From NCBI GenBank assembly GCA_021654635.1, contig AP025179.1, forward strand, positions 1,612,001-1,676,000: a DNA stretch of 64,000 nucleotides, in the 5' to 3' direction. Of this stretch, positions 9,261-20,340 are shown in pieces (position 1 is the stretch's first letter; the number at the start of each line of letters is the position of its first letter). The position numbers and the translations under genes were made by a program. This DNA comes from Mycobacterium kiyosense (GTDB lineage Bacteria > Actinomycetota > Actinomycetes > Mycobacteriales > Mycobacteriaceae). The notes under the pieces are model-generated. The model saw nothing but the letters and a program-made list of their open reading frames with translations, was not told the origin of the DNA and did no database searches.

Positions 9261-11513
9261 ATGTCGTCGATGACCGCGGCAACAGACGAGCTGCCCGCGC
9301 GTGTTCAGCGGGTGCAACTCGAGGTCAGCGGTATGTCCTGCGCCGCGTGCGCGCGGCGGGTGGAGTCGGCGCTGAACAAGGTGGCCGGGGTGCGGGCCTC
9401 GGTGAACTTCGCCACCCGGGTGGCGACCGTGGACGCCGGGGAGGACATCGGAGCCGACGAACTCTGCGCGGTGGTGGAGCGTGCCGGATACCGGGCCGAG
9501 CCGCGCCGCGCCGGTGCGTTCGACGCCGACCCTGACGCCGACCAGGCGCGCTACCTGCTGATCCGGCTGGCGGTCGCCGCGGTCCTGTTCATCCCGTTGG
9601 CGCATCTGTCGGTGATGTTCGCCGTCGTGCCCAGCACCCGGTTCACCGGCTGGGAGTGGGTGCTGACCGCGCTGGCGCTCCCGGTGGTGACCTGGGCGGC
9701 GCTGCCATTCCACCGGGTCGCGATGAACAACCTGCACGCCGGCACCGCGTCGATGGAGACGCTGATCTCGGTCGGCATCATCGCCGCCACCGTCTGGTCG
9801 TTCTACACCGTCTTCGGCGAGCACCCCCATGTCGAGCATCGCGGCGTGTGGCAGGCGCTGCTGGGCAGCGACGCCATCTACTTCGAGGTCGCCGCCGGCG
9901 TCACGGTTTTCGTGTTGGCCGGCCGGTTCTTCGAGGCCCGCGCGAAGTCGAAGACGGGCAGTGCGTTGCGCGCGCTGGCGGCGTTGAGCGCCAAGGACGT
10001 CGCGGTGCTGCAGCCCGACGGGTCCGAGCTCGTCATCCCGGCCGACGAGCTCGAGGAGCAGCAGCGTTTCGTGGTGCGTCCGGGTCAGACGATCGCCGCC
10101 GACGGCCTGGTGGTCGACGGGTCGGCCGCGGTGGACATGAGCGCGATGACCGGTGAGGCACGCCCGGTGCGGGTGCAGCCCGGCGCGAACGTCATCGGCG
10201 GCACCGCGGTGCTCGACGGCCGGCTGATCGTGGAGGCGGCCGCCGTCGGCGCCGACACCCAGTTCGCCGGCATGGTCCGCCTCGTCGAGCAGGCGCAGGC
10301 GCAGAAGGCCAATGCGCAGCGGCTGGCCGACCGCATCTCCGCGGTGTTCGTGCCGTGCGTCTTCGCCGTCGCGGCGCTGACGACGCTGGGCTGGCTGGTC
10401 GCCGGCGGCGGGCTGGACCGAGCCTTCTCCGCCGGGTTGGCGGTGCTGGTCATCGCGTGCCCGTGCGCGCTGGGACTCGCCACCCCGACGGCCATGCTGG
10501 TCGCTTCCGGGCGTGGCGCCCAGCTCGGCATCTTCCTCAAGGGGCACAGTTCGCTGGAGGCGACTCGCGCGGTGGACACCGTGGTGTTCGACAAGACCGG
10601 CACCCTGACGTCGGGCCAGTTGGCGGTCGGCGCGGTGGTGGGCGCGCCGGGCTGGGATGCGGCCGAGGTGCAGCGGTTGGCTGCGGCGGTGGAGGCGGCT
10701 TCCGAGCACGCGGTGGCGCTGGCGATCGCCGCGTCGACGACGGCGCCGGGGGCACCCGAACCCGTCACCGACTTCCGGGCGGTGCCCGGCCGCGGCGTCA
10801 GCGGCACCGTGGCCGGTCGTGCGGTGCGGGTCGGCAAACCGTCCTGGATCGCCCCGGCCTGCACCACCGCCGAACTTCTCAACGCCCGCCGGGACGCCGA
10901 ATCACGAGGCGAGACACCGGTTTTCGTGGAGGTGGACGGTGTCCCCTGCGGGGTGATCGCGGTGTCGGACGCGGTCAAGGAATCGGCGGCCGGTGCGGTG
11001 GCGGCGTTGCATCGGCACGGCTTCCGGACGGTGCTGCTGACCGGTGACAATCCAGCCTCGGCGGCCGCGGTGGCCGCGCAGGTGGGCATCGACGAGGTGA
11101 TCGCCGATGTGCTGCCCGAAGGCAAGGTCGACATCATCGAGCAACTGCGCGACGGCGGGCGGGTGGTCGCGATGGTCGGCGACGGCATCAACGACGCGCC
11201 CGCGCTGGCGTGTGCCGACCTGGGAATGGCCATGGGCCGTGGCACCGACGTGGCGATCGAGGCGGCCGACATCATCCTGGTCCGCGACGACCTGGACGTG
11301 GTGCCGCTGGCGCTGGACCTGGCCGCGGCCACCATGCGCACCATCCGGATGAACATGGTGTGGGCGTTCGGCTACAACATCGCCGCGATCCCGGTGGCCG
11401 CCGCCGGGCTGCTGAATCCCTTGATCGCCGGTGCCGCGATGGCGTTCTCGTCGTTCTTCGTCGTGTCAAACAGCTTGCGGTTGCGCAACTTTGCTACGTC
11501 CGCGCGCCAGTAG
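9261..11513 (+). CDS. ctpB: Copper-type P1B ATPase, CtpA/CtpB family
   Basis: 750-residue heavy-metal P-type ATPase that moves copper across the membrane using ATP. It has an N-terminal metal-binding domain with GMSCAAC (24-30), eight predicted spans, CPC in the sixth (about 400), the TGEAR actuator loop, the DKTGT phosphorylation site (about 443) and [10 protein letters not shown] (about 640). The usual SEHP of P1B pumps reads SEHA, so the Pro is missing. ATG at 9261 follows AGAGGAGG. Its tail overlaps the NRPS gene by 48 bp in convergent orientation. Position next to nrp matches Mtb ctpB and position near Rv0093c matches ctpA; the two are close paralogues, so the symbol is tentative. Confidence 0.85.
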   Translation: MSSMTAATDELPARVQRVQLEVSGMSCAACARRVESALNKVAGVRASVNFATRVATVDAGEDIGADELCAVVERAGYRAEPRRAGAFDADPDADQARYLLIRLAVAAVLFIPLAHLSVMFAVVPSTRFTGWEWVLTALALPVVTWAALPFHRVAMNNLHAGTASMETLISVGIIAATVWSFYTVFGEHPHVEHRGVWQALLGSDAIYFEVAAGVTVFVLAGRFFEARAKSKTGSALRALAALSAKDVAVLQPDGSELVIPADELEEQQRFVVRPGQTIAADGLVVDGSAAVDMSAMTGEARPVRVQPGANVIGGTAVLDGRLIVEAAAVGADTQFAGMVRLVEQAQAQKANAQRLADRISAVFVPCVFAVAALTTLGWLVAGGGLDRAFSAGLAVLVIACPCALGLATPTAMLVASGRGAQLGIFLKGHSSLEATRAVDTVVFDKTGTLTSGQLAVGAVVGAPGWDAAEVQRLAAAVEAASEHAVALAIAASTTAPGAPEPVTDFRAVPGRGVSGTVAGRAVRVGKPSWIAPACTTAELLNARRDAESRGETPVFVEVDGVPCGVIAVSDAVKESAAGAVAALHRHGFRTVLLTGDNPASAAAVAAQVGIDEVIADVLPEGKVDIIEQLRDGGRVVAMVGDGINDAPALACADLGMAMGRGTDVAIEAADIILVRDDLDVVPLALDLAAATMRTIRMNMVWAFGYNIAAIPVAAAGLLNPLIAGAAMAFSSFFVVSNSLRLRNFATSARQ

Positions 11514-14500
11514 GGCGCGCAGTGGCTGCGGCTGAGCGTTGACTTCGGCGACGGTATCGATGGCCAGCTCGACCGTCGGGCGGTCCGACAGGTATTGGGC
11601 GTAGCTGCGCTCACCCAAGCGTGCGCCCAGGCTGACCCAGCCGTCCAGCACCGACCACTGCCGCGGGTTGCGCCGGGCCCAGTCGCTGCGATCGAGCCGC
11701 GCCTTCCATTCGGCGACCCCGACTTCCTCGAGCCCGTACCCGTCAAGAAATCCGTTGTAGGACACCGGCTCGCCGCGCAGTACGGTGAGCCCGCCGCCCA
11801 GCGCGCCCGATCGGGACGCAAGGTCCACGATGGCCGCCGCCGCGGCCGCGCCGGTGGTGATCTCTTCGGTCAGCGTCAGGGCAGGGTAGGCGCCCACCGC
11901 CAGACACGCGTCGACCAGCGACACGAATATGTCGGTGGAATTGGCCAATTGGTGTTCGTCACCCAGCACCCGGGGCAGGCGCACGAGGGTGAAATCCAGC
12001 GCGGGCGCTGCCGCGGTCACCACGAGTTCGGCGAGCGACTTGGCAGCCGCGTACGGATACGGTGCGTGCCGGGGATCGGTGACGCACGGCTGGGTGACGT
12101 CGGCGTTGACGACCAACGTCGACAGATGCACCAATCGGGCACCCTGCCGTGTGCAGGCTGAGGTGAGGGCAGTAACGAATTCGACGTTGGCCGAACGGAG
12201 TTCACGGTAGGGCACCAGCACATTGGTGTTGCCGACGCAGTTGATGACGGTGCGCGCGCCGCGCAGCAACGCGTCGAGTTCGTCGGAGTCGAACCGGTCC
12301 AGCGGTTGCAGCCGGATCCGGTCGGCGCCGCGCAGCGAATCCCACGGCTCGCGATGGGGGGAGGGCGGATCTGGCGGCGAAGACCACGTCGGGCAGGGAC
12401 GCCCCCCGACCGCGTCAGGTCGAGGACCGCGCGCGCGAATCCGGTGCCGAGGATGCCCGAGGCGCCCAGCACCACGATCGACCCCGCGTCGCGATGCTGT
12501 GCAAGGCCGGCAGTTTGCGGTCTGCGCAGCAATGCGAGATCGCACTCGATCTGGGCTGCGGTGCCGGCGTCCAGCCAGCCCTGCGCGGCTTGGTCCTCGA
12601 TCAGGTTGGCGGCGGTGTCGGCGCTGATCAGATCCAGCAGGGTGAGCGGGCGCCCCAGGTATGCGCGGGTCTGCGGCAGGATCCGGATCAGGTCCACCGA
12701 ACCGACACCCGCCGCGAGCAGCGACGTGTCGGCCCGGATCGGCTGGTCGAGCTGCCGACTCCACATCCCGGCCAGCGCGGCCGCGGTGCCTGACGCGGTA
12801 TCGGTTGCAGCGCAGTCATTTTGGGGCAAGTCGGGTAGGTTTTCGCTGTCCACCTTGCCGTTGGGCCGGCGCGGGAGGTCGGCGACGGCGACCACGAAGA
12901 ACGACGGCACCCCAAGGTCGTGCAGCAGCAGCCTGATGCGGGCCGCCGCCGCGGAGTCCGTGCCGGTGCTGCGGGTCTGTCCGGTTTGGAACCAGACCCC
13001 GAGCCGACCGTCACGGGGCTCGACCGCAAGGTCGGATACCGCGGGGTCGGCGCAGACGCGCGCGAGGACCTCGGCGGTGTCGACCCGCTTGCCGCCGATC
13101 TTGACGATCGCGTCTTTGCGCCCGGAGAAGACCGGGAACCCTGCGGCGTCAAGCGATACCCGATCGGCGGTGGCGAAGGCGCGGCGCAGCGTCCCGTCGG
13201 CGGCGGCGACGATGCCGAAGCCACCGCCCTCGATCCCGAGGTAGCCCGCCGAGACCAGGTCGCCTACCACGACGACTTCGCCGAAGGCGGTGAACACCGA
13301 GCCGGGCAGCATGGGACGACCCACCCGGTTGCTGCCGGCACCGGTGATCGGCAGGTAGGTGACGACGACCGTCGTTTCGGTCGGGCCGTAGCTGGACACC
13401 AGCGAAATCCGCTGTGCTACAGCGTGCGCCAACCATTTGTCGATGGCGGTGGCGCGAACGGGTTCGCCCCCGACGACGAGCTGCCGCAGCGTCGAGCGAC
13501 TGAGCGCCTCCAGCGCCGCGTCGTCGTCACACAGCAGCTGCCACCCGGCGGTCGGTAGGTCGGCCACCGTCACCCGAAAGGCGAGAAGGTCCCGGATCAG
13601 CGTGTCCAGCTCGCCGGACTTCATGCCCGCGGAGCGCACCAGTTCCGCCCCGCAGGACGCGGCGCCGAAGATCTCCTCGACACTGATGTCCGATGTCAGT
13701 GGGGCGCTTTGCAGGATGGTGTCGTTCGGCCCCCATCCGTAGGCGCGCCGGACCGCACGGCAGAACGCACCAAGGGAACCGTGCGTCACCCGCACCAGCT
13801 TGGGCTGCCCGGTTGATCCCGAGGTGGGCATCACGTAAGCGGTTCCGGTGGCGAGCCCCGGCGCGCGCCGCGCTGTTTCGAGGCGCCCGTCGACGACTTC
13901 GCGCCGGGCATCGTCGAGGACGGGCAGAGCAGCGGTTTGCAGATCGACGACGTGTGCGGTGTGCCCGGCGGCGGTGATGGCGGCGGCGCGCGGCGGCAGC
14001 TCCTCGACGCGGTCGCACACGCTGTAGCCGCAACCGGCGAGGTGGCAGGCGACCAGCAGGTCGATGGTCCGGTCGGTGTCGTCGTCGCAGCACACCACGA
14101 CGTCGCCGAGTGCGACGCCGTGGTCGACCAGCCAGCCGACCCAGGGGCGCACGAACATTCGCCGTTGCACGAATCGGTCGACTGCTGGATCGGTGAACCA
14201 TGCGGTGGCCGTTGGTGTTTCGGGTGGGCTGGCGTGGTTTCCCGGCCGCCGGGCGCCGTCGGCGTCGATGATGAACCAGTCGTCGACCGTCATCGCGATC
14301 GGCTGGCGCCACAGCTTGGGCATCGCCTGCAACGCGTCGGCGAGGCGTTGGGCGACCGCGGGTGGTCGCCCGTCACCCGACAGGTCCGCCCGGTCCCAGA
14401 CGGCCAGCTGCAGGCACCGCTGCGCTTCGTCCTGTACGCATGCCACGGTCATGCCCTCGACGGGGCCGATGCGGGTCGCCACCGGCGCCTCGGTCAGCCA

Positions 14501-15559
14501 CGGTCGAAGCTGCGGCGCGCACGACTGGCGGATGAAGTTGAGCGTCAACGCTTGCACCCCGGTGGTGCGGTTGATCGCCAGGTACATGCGGCGGTACTGC
14601 TCCTCGCGCAGCCAGCGCCGCCGGACCGCCTTGACATAGCTGCGGTCCAGCATCGCGACCACGTCGGCGACCGAGGCGAACGGCTGGAACCGGACCGGGT
14701 GCGCCACCGAGTTGACCAGGCATGTCGCCACATTCAGCTCGGGATCGCCGAACCGGTTGTCCACTGCGTGGACGACCAGGGATTCGGTGCTCTGGTGCAG
14801 GCTCGCGTCCACGGCCACCGCGGCGGCGGCCACCAACACGTTGAGCGGAATGTGCTCGGACTCGGAGAGGGCGACAAGCTCGTCGTAGCGGTCACCGCAG
14901 ATCTGCACCGATTCGCGCAGCACCGCACGGCCGGCCGACACCGGCGCCCCACCCGGCACCGGCGGCTCCTGGGCCAGTTCGCGCTGCACCGTCGCGGACA
15001 GGCGCTGCAATGCGTCCACCACTTTGGTCGCTTCGCGCCGATGAGCCGCCGCAACCTTGGTCAGACCATCTGTGGCGCAGGGCTTCTCGGCGGCCTGCGC
15101 CAGGTGGCGGGCCAGGTCGGCCTCGATGATTCCCGTTGCGCCCCCGTCGAGCAGAATGTGGTGGGAGTCGACGTCCATCCCGCACACAGCGCCGTCGCCG
15201 TCGGTCCGCACGGTGTACCGCACCAGTGGCCGGCCCAGAATGCCGGACCGCCAGGTGCTGCTGAGTTCGTCGTCGTCCTGCGCGAACCGCACCAGGTCGG
15301 CGACCCCCAGCCGCGGCACCAGATCGGGGAAGCCGTCCCCGCCGGGCGCGGCCTGCAGAACGCAAAGCTGAATCGGATTGTCCAGCACCGAGGCTTCCAG
15401 CGCGGCGAGGAATCGGGCGGCCGGGAGGGGGCGGAACCGGTACCGCTTGCCGATCAGATACAACGAAGGATCGGCGTCCTGCTGCACCCCGTGATAGATG
15501 TTGCGTTGCGAGTAGGTCAGTGGAATGCGTTGCGCGCGAGCATGATCGGATTCGATCAC
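11466..15559 (-). CDS. nrp: Single-module NRPS (C-A-T-reductase) of isonitrile lipopeptide cluster, frame broken twice
   Basis: About 1365 residues once rejoined. The order is a condensation domain with HHILLDGG (about 131-138), an adenylation domain with [10 protein letters not shown] (about 575), SYGPTETTV and [10 protein letters not shown], a thiolation domain with GVGSVDL (phosphopantetheine Ser, about 951) and a Rossmann thioester-reductase domain with VLGASGILG (about 1030). It would load one amino acid, acylate it with the isonitrile acyl-ACP product and release it reductively. Mtb Nrp (Rv0101) has two modules, so this is the compact ScoA-like form. GTG 15559 overlaps the ACP stop (GTGA). 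Two single-base gains in G/C runs near 12355-12361 and 12395-12410 break the frame inside the reductase domain. The 3' end overlaps ctpB by 48 bp. Confidence 0.83.
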
Positions 15560-15807
15560 GGCGCGGCTTCCAGCTCGGTCCCGGCCAGCTCCGCGACCCA
15601 GCCGGCGATCGACAGATTCTCCGCCAACCGGGCGGGCAACGCCGACTCGCGATCCACCCCAAGCCTTTTCATCAGCAGCACGCATCGCACCGAATCCAAC
15701 CCGAGATCCCGCAGATCAGTGGCGTCGCCGTCGACGAGGTCGGTTTCGTCCACGTACAGCACCTCACAGACGGCGGCAAGGATGGTGTCGCGCAGGCGCT
15801 CAGCCAC
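15556..15807 (-). CDS. Acyl carrier protein of isonitrile lipopeptide cluster (Rv0100-like)
   Basis: 83-residue carrier protein with the 4'-phosphopantetheine attachment Ser in LGLDSVRCV (about 39). It would carry the fatty acyl chain activated by FadD10 while glycine is added and the isonitrile is formed, and deliver it to the NRPS. It starts at GTG 15807, overlapping the FadD10 3' end by eight bases, and its stop overlaps the NRPS start. The role follows from the fixed gene order of this cluster in actinobacteria. Confidence 0.88.
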   Translation of the reverse strand: MAERLRDTILAAVCEVLYVDETDLVDGDATDLRDLGLDSVRCVLLMKRLGVDRESALPARLAENLSIAGWVAELAGTELEAAP

Positions 15808-17365
15808 GGGCCATCGCTCCCACTGGTGCGTCGATCACCTTGGCCGCCAGCGAGGTTCGCATGACTTTGCCGGACTGCGTCCGGGGGATGTCGCTGACCA
15901 GCACGATGGTCGACGGACGGGCCGCCGCCTCGGACTCCTGCCGGAAGCGGGCTGCGATGGCCTGCTGCAGCTGTCGCCGGCCGGCTTCGTCGCATGCCGC
16001 CGCGGGTACCACCGCCAAACCGACCAGCGCCCCGAATTCGGCGTCGGGAATCTCGTAGCACGCCGCCTCCCGCACGCCCGGCACACACTCCGCGATCCGG
16101 TCCACTTCGTCGGGCGCGACGTTCACCCCGCCGCAGATGATCATCTCCGACGAGCGGCCCTTGATGTAGAAGAAGCCGTCGTCGTGGCGCTCCAGCAGGT
16201 CGCCGGTGTTCACCCAGCCGTCGCTGAGTACCTCGGCGGTGCGGTCCGGATTGTTCCAGTACCCCAGCATGTTGGCCGGGGACTTGATCCACAGCGTGCC
16301 GAACGAAGCCGAATCGGCGGCCCCGAAGCTTGGTGGCCGTTCGCCGTCGGCGGCGAGATAGACCTCGACGCCCGGGTAGGGCCGACCCACGGCGCCCGCC
16401 TCGATCCTGGTGATGGAACCGTCGTCGGTGGGCAGACACAATGCGGTGCAACCGGTTTCGCTCAGTCCATATACTTGCGCGGTGCGGACGCCGGTGGCCT
16501 CGACGAATCGCACATCGGCCGCGATCGCGCGGGAACCGCCGTAGCCGAGCAGCCGCAGCGACGGCAGCGTCGCGTCGTTAGCCTTGAGCTCCGAGACCAG
16601 TTTCGCCAGCAGCGTCGGCACCAGGCAAGTCGATGCCACGGCATTGCTAGCAAGGATCTGCAGCAATGACGTGGTGTTCTCGCCGCCGGTGATACAGCAT
16701 CCGCCGCGTATCAGGCAGGTCAGAATCCACCAGAGTCCGCCGATATGGGTGGCGGGTAGCGGCGAATACGTGGTTTCGCCGTCCACCCAGCTGATCCAGT
16801 TCAATCCCTCGTTGCGCAGAATGTCCGGGATGGCATAGAACGTGCGGTTGGCCAGCAGCACCGCCTTCGGTTCGCCGGTGGTGCCGCTGGTGAAGATCAT
16901 CGCCAGCGGATCCTCCGCCCCGAGGTCGGGGTAGTCCACGTCCGCGAAGTCCCCGGAAGAGGCGGAACCGGTTTCCACCGCGACGGTCGGCAGGTCGGCC
17001 AACGCGTCGGGCATATCCCTGGCGCCGGGGGTTGCCAGAACCGCGGTGGGCCCGGTGATTTCGGCGAAGCGGGTGATGGTTGCCGGCGGCAGGTTCGCAT
17101 CGACCATGACGGCGATGGCCCCGAGCCTCGCGCAGGTCAGCACCGACAGGTAGGTCTGCGGCCCGTTGTCGGAGACGACCAGCACCCGGTGTCCTCGAGA
17201 GACACCTTGCGAGGCAAGGGTTTCAGCGTACCGCTCCAGTTCGGTGAACAGTGTTCCGTAGCGCAACACGGCGGTGCCGTCGACACGGCGCAGCGCGATC
17301 GCCTCGGGTCGTAGTCGTGCCTGATCGCGGACACGTTGCAGCACGGTGGGTGCTAACTGGGACAT
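15800..17365 (-). CDS. fadD10: Fatty acyl-AMP ligase FadD10 (isonitrile lipopeptide cluster)
   Basis: 521-residue adenylate-forming enzyme. It has the P-loop TSGTTGEPK (about 159-167), VYGLSETG, the TGDLLERHDDGFFYIKGR hinge and the C-terminal Lys in RTQSGKVMR. In the Mtb homologue (Rv0099) the acyl-AMP is passed to the neighbouring ACP rather than to CoA. Position between FcoT and the ACP, 25 bp after FcoT and overlapping the ACP, supports the same job here. ATG at 17365. Confidence 0.9.
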   Translation of the reverse strand: MSQLAPTVLQRVRDQARLRPEAIALRRVDGTAVLRYGTLFTELERYAETLASQGVSRGHRVLVVSDNGPQTYLSVLTCARLGAIAVMVDANLPPATITRFAEITGPTAVLATPGARDMPDALADLPTVAVETGSASSGDFADVDYPDLGAEDPLAMIFTSGTTGEPKAVLLANRTFYAIPDILRNEGLNWISWVDGETTYSPLPATHIGGLWWILTCLIRGGCCITGGENTTSLLQILASNAVASTCLVPTLLAKLVSELKANDATLPSLRLLGYGGSRAIAADVRFVEATGVRTAQVYGLSETGCTALCLPTDDGSITRIEAGAVGRPYPGVEVYLAADGERPPSFGAADSASFGTLWIKSPANMLGYWNNPDRTAEVLSDGWVNTGDLLERHDDGFFYIKGRSSEMIICGGVNVAPDEVDRIAECVPGVREAACYEIPDAEFGALVGLAVVPAAACDEAGRRQLQQAIAARFRQESEAAARPSTIVLVSDIPRTQSGKVMRTSLAAKVIDAPVGAMARG

Positions 17366-17390
17366 GACGTTTGACTTTTCTGCCGGAGGG

Positions 17391-17951
17391 TCAGGGGATG
17401 TTCAGGGCGGCCAGCTCGACCTCACCGGAGGCCGAACCGCCGTACTCGTCCCAGAACTCGATGGCGCACGGGACCGACAGGTAGCGCAAGGTGCGGTCGA
17501 TGACTTTGAAGTTCTGGCACAACAGCCGCGCGGAGAACTTCTGGGCGTTGATCGGCCTGCGGAACCGCGAGGCGGTGTTCTTGATAAGCATGCTGGGCAG
17601 CTGCAGGTCGAAGTAATCGGAGATCGACCAGCCCCGCAGCACGGGAATCTCCTCGTTGAGGATGGCCGGCGCGAAGGCGCTGTAGGCGAGCTGGTTGAAG
17701 CACAGGATCAGCTCGGCGGCGTTGAAATGCCCGGTGCTGCGGATATAGGCGGATTCCTCGATGCGAAAATTGCCGACGGCGTAGACCGAGTCGGCGGTCG
17801 CCTGATATTCGGCGTCGAGCAGGTAGCGGCAGCCCTTGTAGGAATACGGCTCGAGTACCCGGACCAGCAGATCCTCGGGAATCGGCGCCGTGACTGCGGA
17901 TTCCGGCGAAATCGCGGGCTGCGCGGTGGCCGGCACTTCGATGTGAGTCAT
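17391..17951 (-). CDS. fcoT: FcoT-type thioesterase of isonitrile lipopeptide cluster (Rv0098-like)
   Basis: 186-residue protein matching FcoT in length (183 in Mtb) and in family features (YKGCRYLLDAEY, HFNAAELILCFNQLAY, LRGWSISDYFDLQLPSMLI). In related systems (ScoD/MmaD) this hot-dog-fold enzyme adds glycine to an alpha,beta-unsaturated acyl-ACP and releases the product that the iron enzyme turns into an isonitrile. ATG at 17951 overlaps the stop of the upstream gene (ATGA). Confidence 0.87.
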   Translation of the reverse strand: MTHIEVPATAQPAISPESAVTAPIPEDLLVRVLEPYSYKGCRYLLDAEYQATADSVYAVGNFRIEESAYIRSTGHFNAAELILCFNQLAYSAFAPAILNEEIPVLRGWSISDYFDLQLPSMLIKNTASRFRRPINAQKFSARLLCQNFKVIDRTLRYLSVPCAIEFWDEYGGSASGEVELAALNIP

Positions 17952-18817
17952 GCCGCGTACCCCGGCGTCGCAAGGCCGTCCAGCATGGTCAGCCGGTGGG
18001 TGGTCAGCGTTCCCGAGGCGGTGCCGTGTTTGGCCCGGTGCATCAGAACCCGGTTGTCCCACAACACGATGTCGCCGACTTCGTAGTGCTGGGTGTGGAT
18101 GAAGGGGGACTTGTATTCGGTGTCGAGCTGGCCGGTGGCCTCCATCAGCTCCTGCAGCACCGCAGGATCGAGCGGGTCGCCGTTGCGGTCCTCGATCTTG
18201 GTGGTGCCCGAGGCGCAGATGTAGAGAATCTCTTCCCCGGTCTTGGGGTGCCGGATGATGGTCGGCCACTTGATCGGCGGTGTGGTCCGGCTGATCTCGG
18301 CCCAGACTTCGCCGATCGGCCGGTATACGTCGCTGGGTCGAATCTTGATGTGGCGCCGCGGATCATGGGTGCTGACCGTCCCGCGGACCGGCTGCTGCTT
18401 GGCCGCGGGCAGCGACTCCCATACCTGGTTGAGGTCGATGAAGTAGGTGCCGCGGTCGTGGCCGGGCACGGCCAGCGGAACCACCATGGAGAAGGCGAAC
18501 GGTTCCGGCATGAACATGTAGTCGATGTGCCAGAACGCCCCGGTCTTGGGAACGCCATGGCCTTCCTCGGTGGAGGAGACAAAGATCTCGGGATGCTGCG
18601 CGTGGTGGTACATCGGCTCGTAGTAGGGCACGATTTGTCCGACGATCCGTCCGAGCCGGATGAATTGCTCCGGGGTCGGGTGCACGTCCTTGAGGATCAC
18701 CAGCTTGTTTTGGTAGACGATGTCGCGAATCTCTTCGGTGCTGATGTCGTCCAGGTTGCTGGGATCGATACCCGTGACTTGCGCCCCGAGTCCCTTGCCT
18801 TTCACGTTGAGCGTCAT
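17948..18817 (-). CDS. Non-heme Fe(II) oxidative decarboxylase forming the isonitrile group (Rv0097/ScoE/MmaE-like)
   Basis: 289-residue member of the TauD-like Fe(II)/2-oxoglutarate superfamily. The facial triad is visible as FWHIDY (H97, D99) and a distal His in VLMHRAKHG (H260). Homologues turn the glycine adduct made by FcoT into an isonitrile acid, the metal-binding head of the lipopeptide. The start codon is the ATG at 18817. It is the second gene of the operon, 54 bp after the PPE gene and overlapping fcoT by four bases. Confidence 0.9.
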   Translation of the reverse strand: MTLNVKGKGLGAQVTGIDPSNLDDISTEEIRDIVYQNKLVILKDVHPTPEQFIRLGRIVGQIVPYYEPMYHHAQHPEIFVSSTEEGHGVPKTGAFWHIDYMFMPEPFAFSMVVPLAVPGHDRGTYFIDLNQVWESLPAAKQQPVRGTVSTHDPRRHIKIRPSDVYRPIGEVWAEISRTTPPIKWPTIIRHPKTGEEILYICASGTTKIEDRNGDPLDPAVLQELMEATGQLDTEYKSPFIHTQHYEVGDIVLWDNRVLMHRAKHGTASGTLTTHRLTMLDGLATPGYAA

Positions 18818-18871
18818 ATCGTTTTTAACTCCTCGTTTGATTCCGGTTCATCTGCGTAGCGTTTGTGGTGG

Positions 18872-20291
18872 TCAGCCGGTCCTCCTGTCCGCCGATGTCT
18901 CGTCCGGGCGCCAGCCGGCGGGCAGCAGGGGAACGGTGACATCGGTTGCCGTCGAGGATGTTTGGACAATTCCGGTGGCCTGTGCGCCCGGGGCGGGGAC
19001 GGTTCCGGCGAAACCGAGCGGGCCCGCGCCCCGATCGCTTCCGGTGGGTGCGGCAGCGGGTTGCGAGGCGGGAAGGTCGGCGGCGGCGTCGACGGTCGCG
19101 TCCAGGAATTCGTCGCGATGTCCGCGCACGCCCGCCCGGGCGCGCTGCCGGCGCCGGGCACGGACCGCAGCCTGGCTCGTCGTCGCCGCGGCGGCGGACC
19201 CGATGCGGTCGGCAACGTCGTCGGACGCTTTCGCCCCGGCCCGCGGGCCGAATCCGGTGCCCGGTGGCGCCAGGCCGGCGACGGCGTAGCTCAGCTCCGG
19301 CGGGGCGGGCGGTGTGCTCGCCGAAGCCGTGCCGGGTGTGCCGGGCGCGGAGTTACCGGCGCTGGAGCCGGGGCCCGACACAGTCGAAATACTCTGTACC
19401 ACAGCGATATTCGGACTCGGCCCGCCGTGCCCGGCGGTCCCCGCCACGGCGGGGGCCTGCAGCGGCTCGGTCACCGGGCTCACATCGAACCGATGGGTCA
19501 GCAGGCTCAGGGCGCTCAACGCGCTGAGTGCGGGCGTGAAGAAGGGCAGCAACAGCAGCGAATACGACGCGTAGTACGGGTACCAGAGCACGTCGTACAA
19601 GAACAGCGCGATGACCGCCAGCGCGATGGTGGTGGCGGGGCTGAAGCCGAATTGCTGGAAGAAATCCAGGAAATGCTGGTACGGATCGGCGATGAAGTTC
19701 GTGATGTTCTGGACCAGTTGACCGAGGCCGCCGACGAGCTGGCTCGGGTCGGCCTGCGCCTCGGCAGCCGGCTTGAGGATCTGCGGTGCGGGCTGAGCCG
19801 GCGGGCTCGCCGCGGTCGCCGCTTCGGTCACGGCCTGATACGCCGCCATGGTGTCGGCCGCCTGAACCCACATGCGGGCGTAGTCGGCCTCGTTGACCGC
19901 GATCGGGATGGTGTTGATGCCGAAGAAATTCGTGGCCACCAAGGCGCCGTGCAGCAGGTGGTTGGCGGCCAGTTCGGCCAGGGTAGGCATCGCGGCGAGC
20001 GCGCTGCCGAACGCGGTGGCGGCCGTCTGATGAGCGGCAGCCCGCAGTGCGCTGTCGGCCGCGGATTGTTCGAGCCAGGCCAGGTAGGGGGCGTGCGCCG
20101 CCGCATATGCGGCACCCGAGCTGCCCGCCCAGCTGGCGCCGTGCACCTCGGCCAGCAGGCCGCTCAACTCGGTGGCCGCCAGCGTGTACTGCATGCTGAG
20201 CTGCTGCCACTGATCGGCGGCAGCAAGCAGCGCCCCCCGGACCGTGCCCAGCGCTCAACAACGCCGAATGCACCTCCGGGGGCGACGCCAT
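18872..20291 (-). CDS. PPE1: PPE family protein, PPE1 (Rv0096)-like, frame broken once
   Basis: Cell-envelope/secreted PPE protein leading the isonitrile lipopeptide operon, as in Mtb. The first residues MASPPEVHSALLSAG are the canonical PPE start. The conserved helical domain follows (HAPYLAWLEQSAAD), then a hydrophobic region (TTIALAVIALFLYDVLWYPYY) and a Pro/Ala/Ser-rich tail. The frame breaks at the run GGGGGG (minus strand, about 20232-20237), where five G would give GPGALLAAADQWQQL. It is about 470 residues when rejoined. Function in metallophore handling is inferred from conserved gene order only. Confidence 0.83.
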
Positions 20292-20340
20292 CCAAATGGG
20301 GGCTGTCAGGACCCGACCTCACTCTCCCGTCTGCGAGGTA

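Noticed and set aside
13937..16669. 910-residue open frame on the plus strand
   Set aside because: Antisense shadow of the NRPS, ACP and FadD10 genes; no family motifs, and the minus-strand genes are clearly real.
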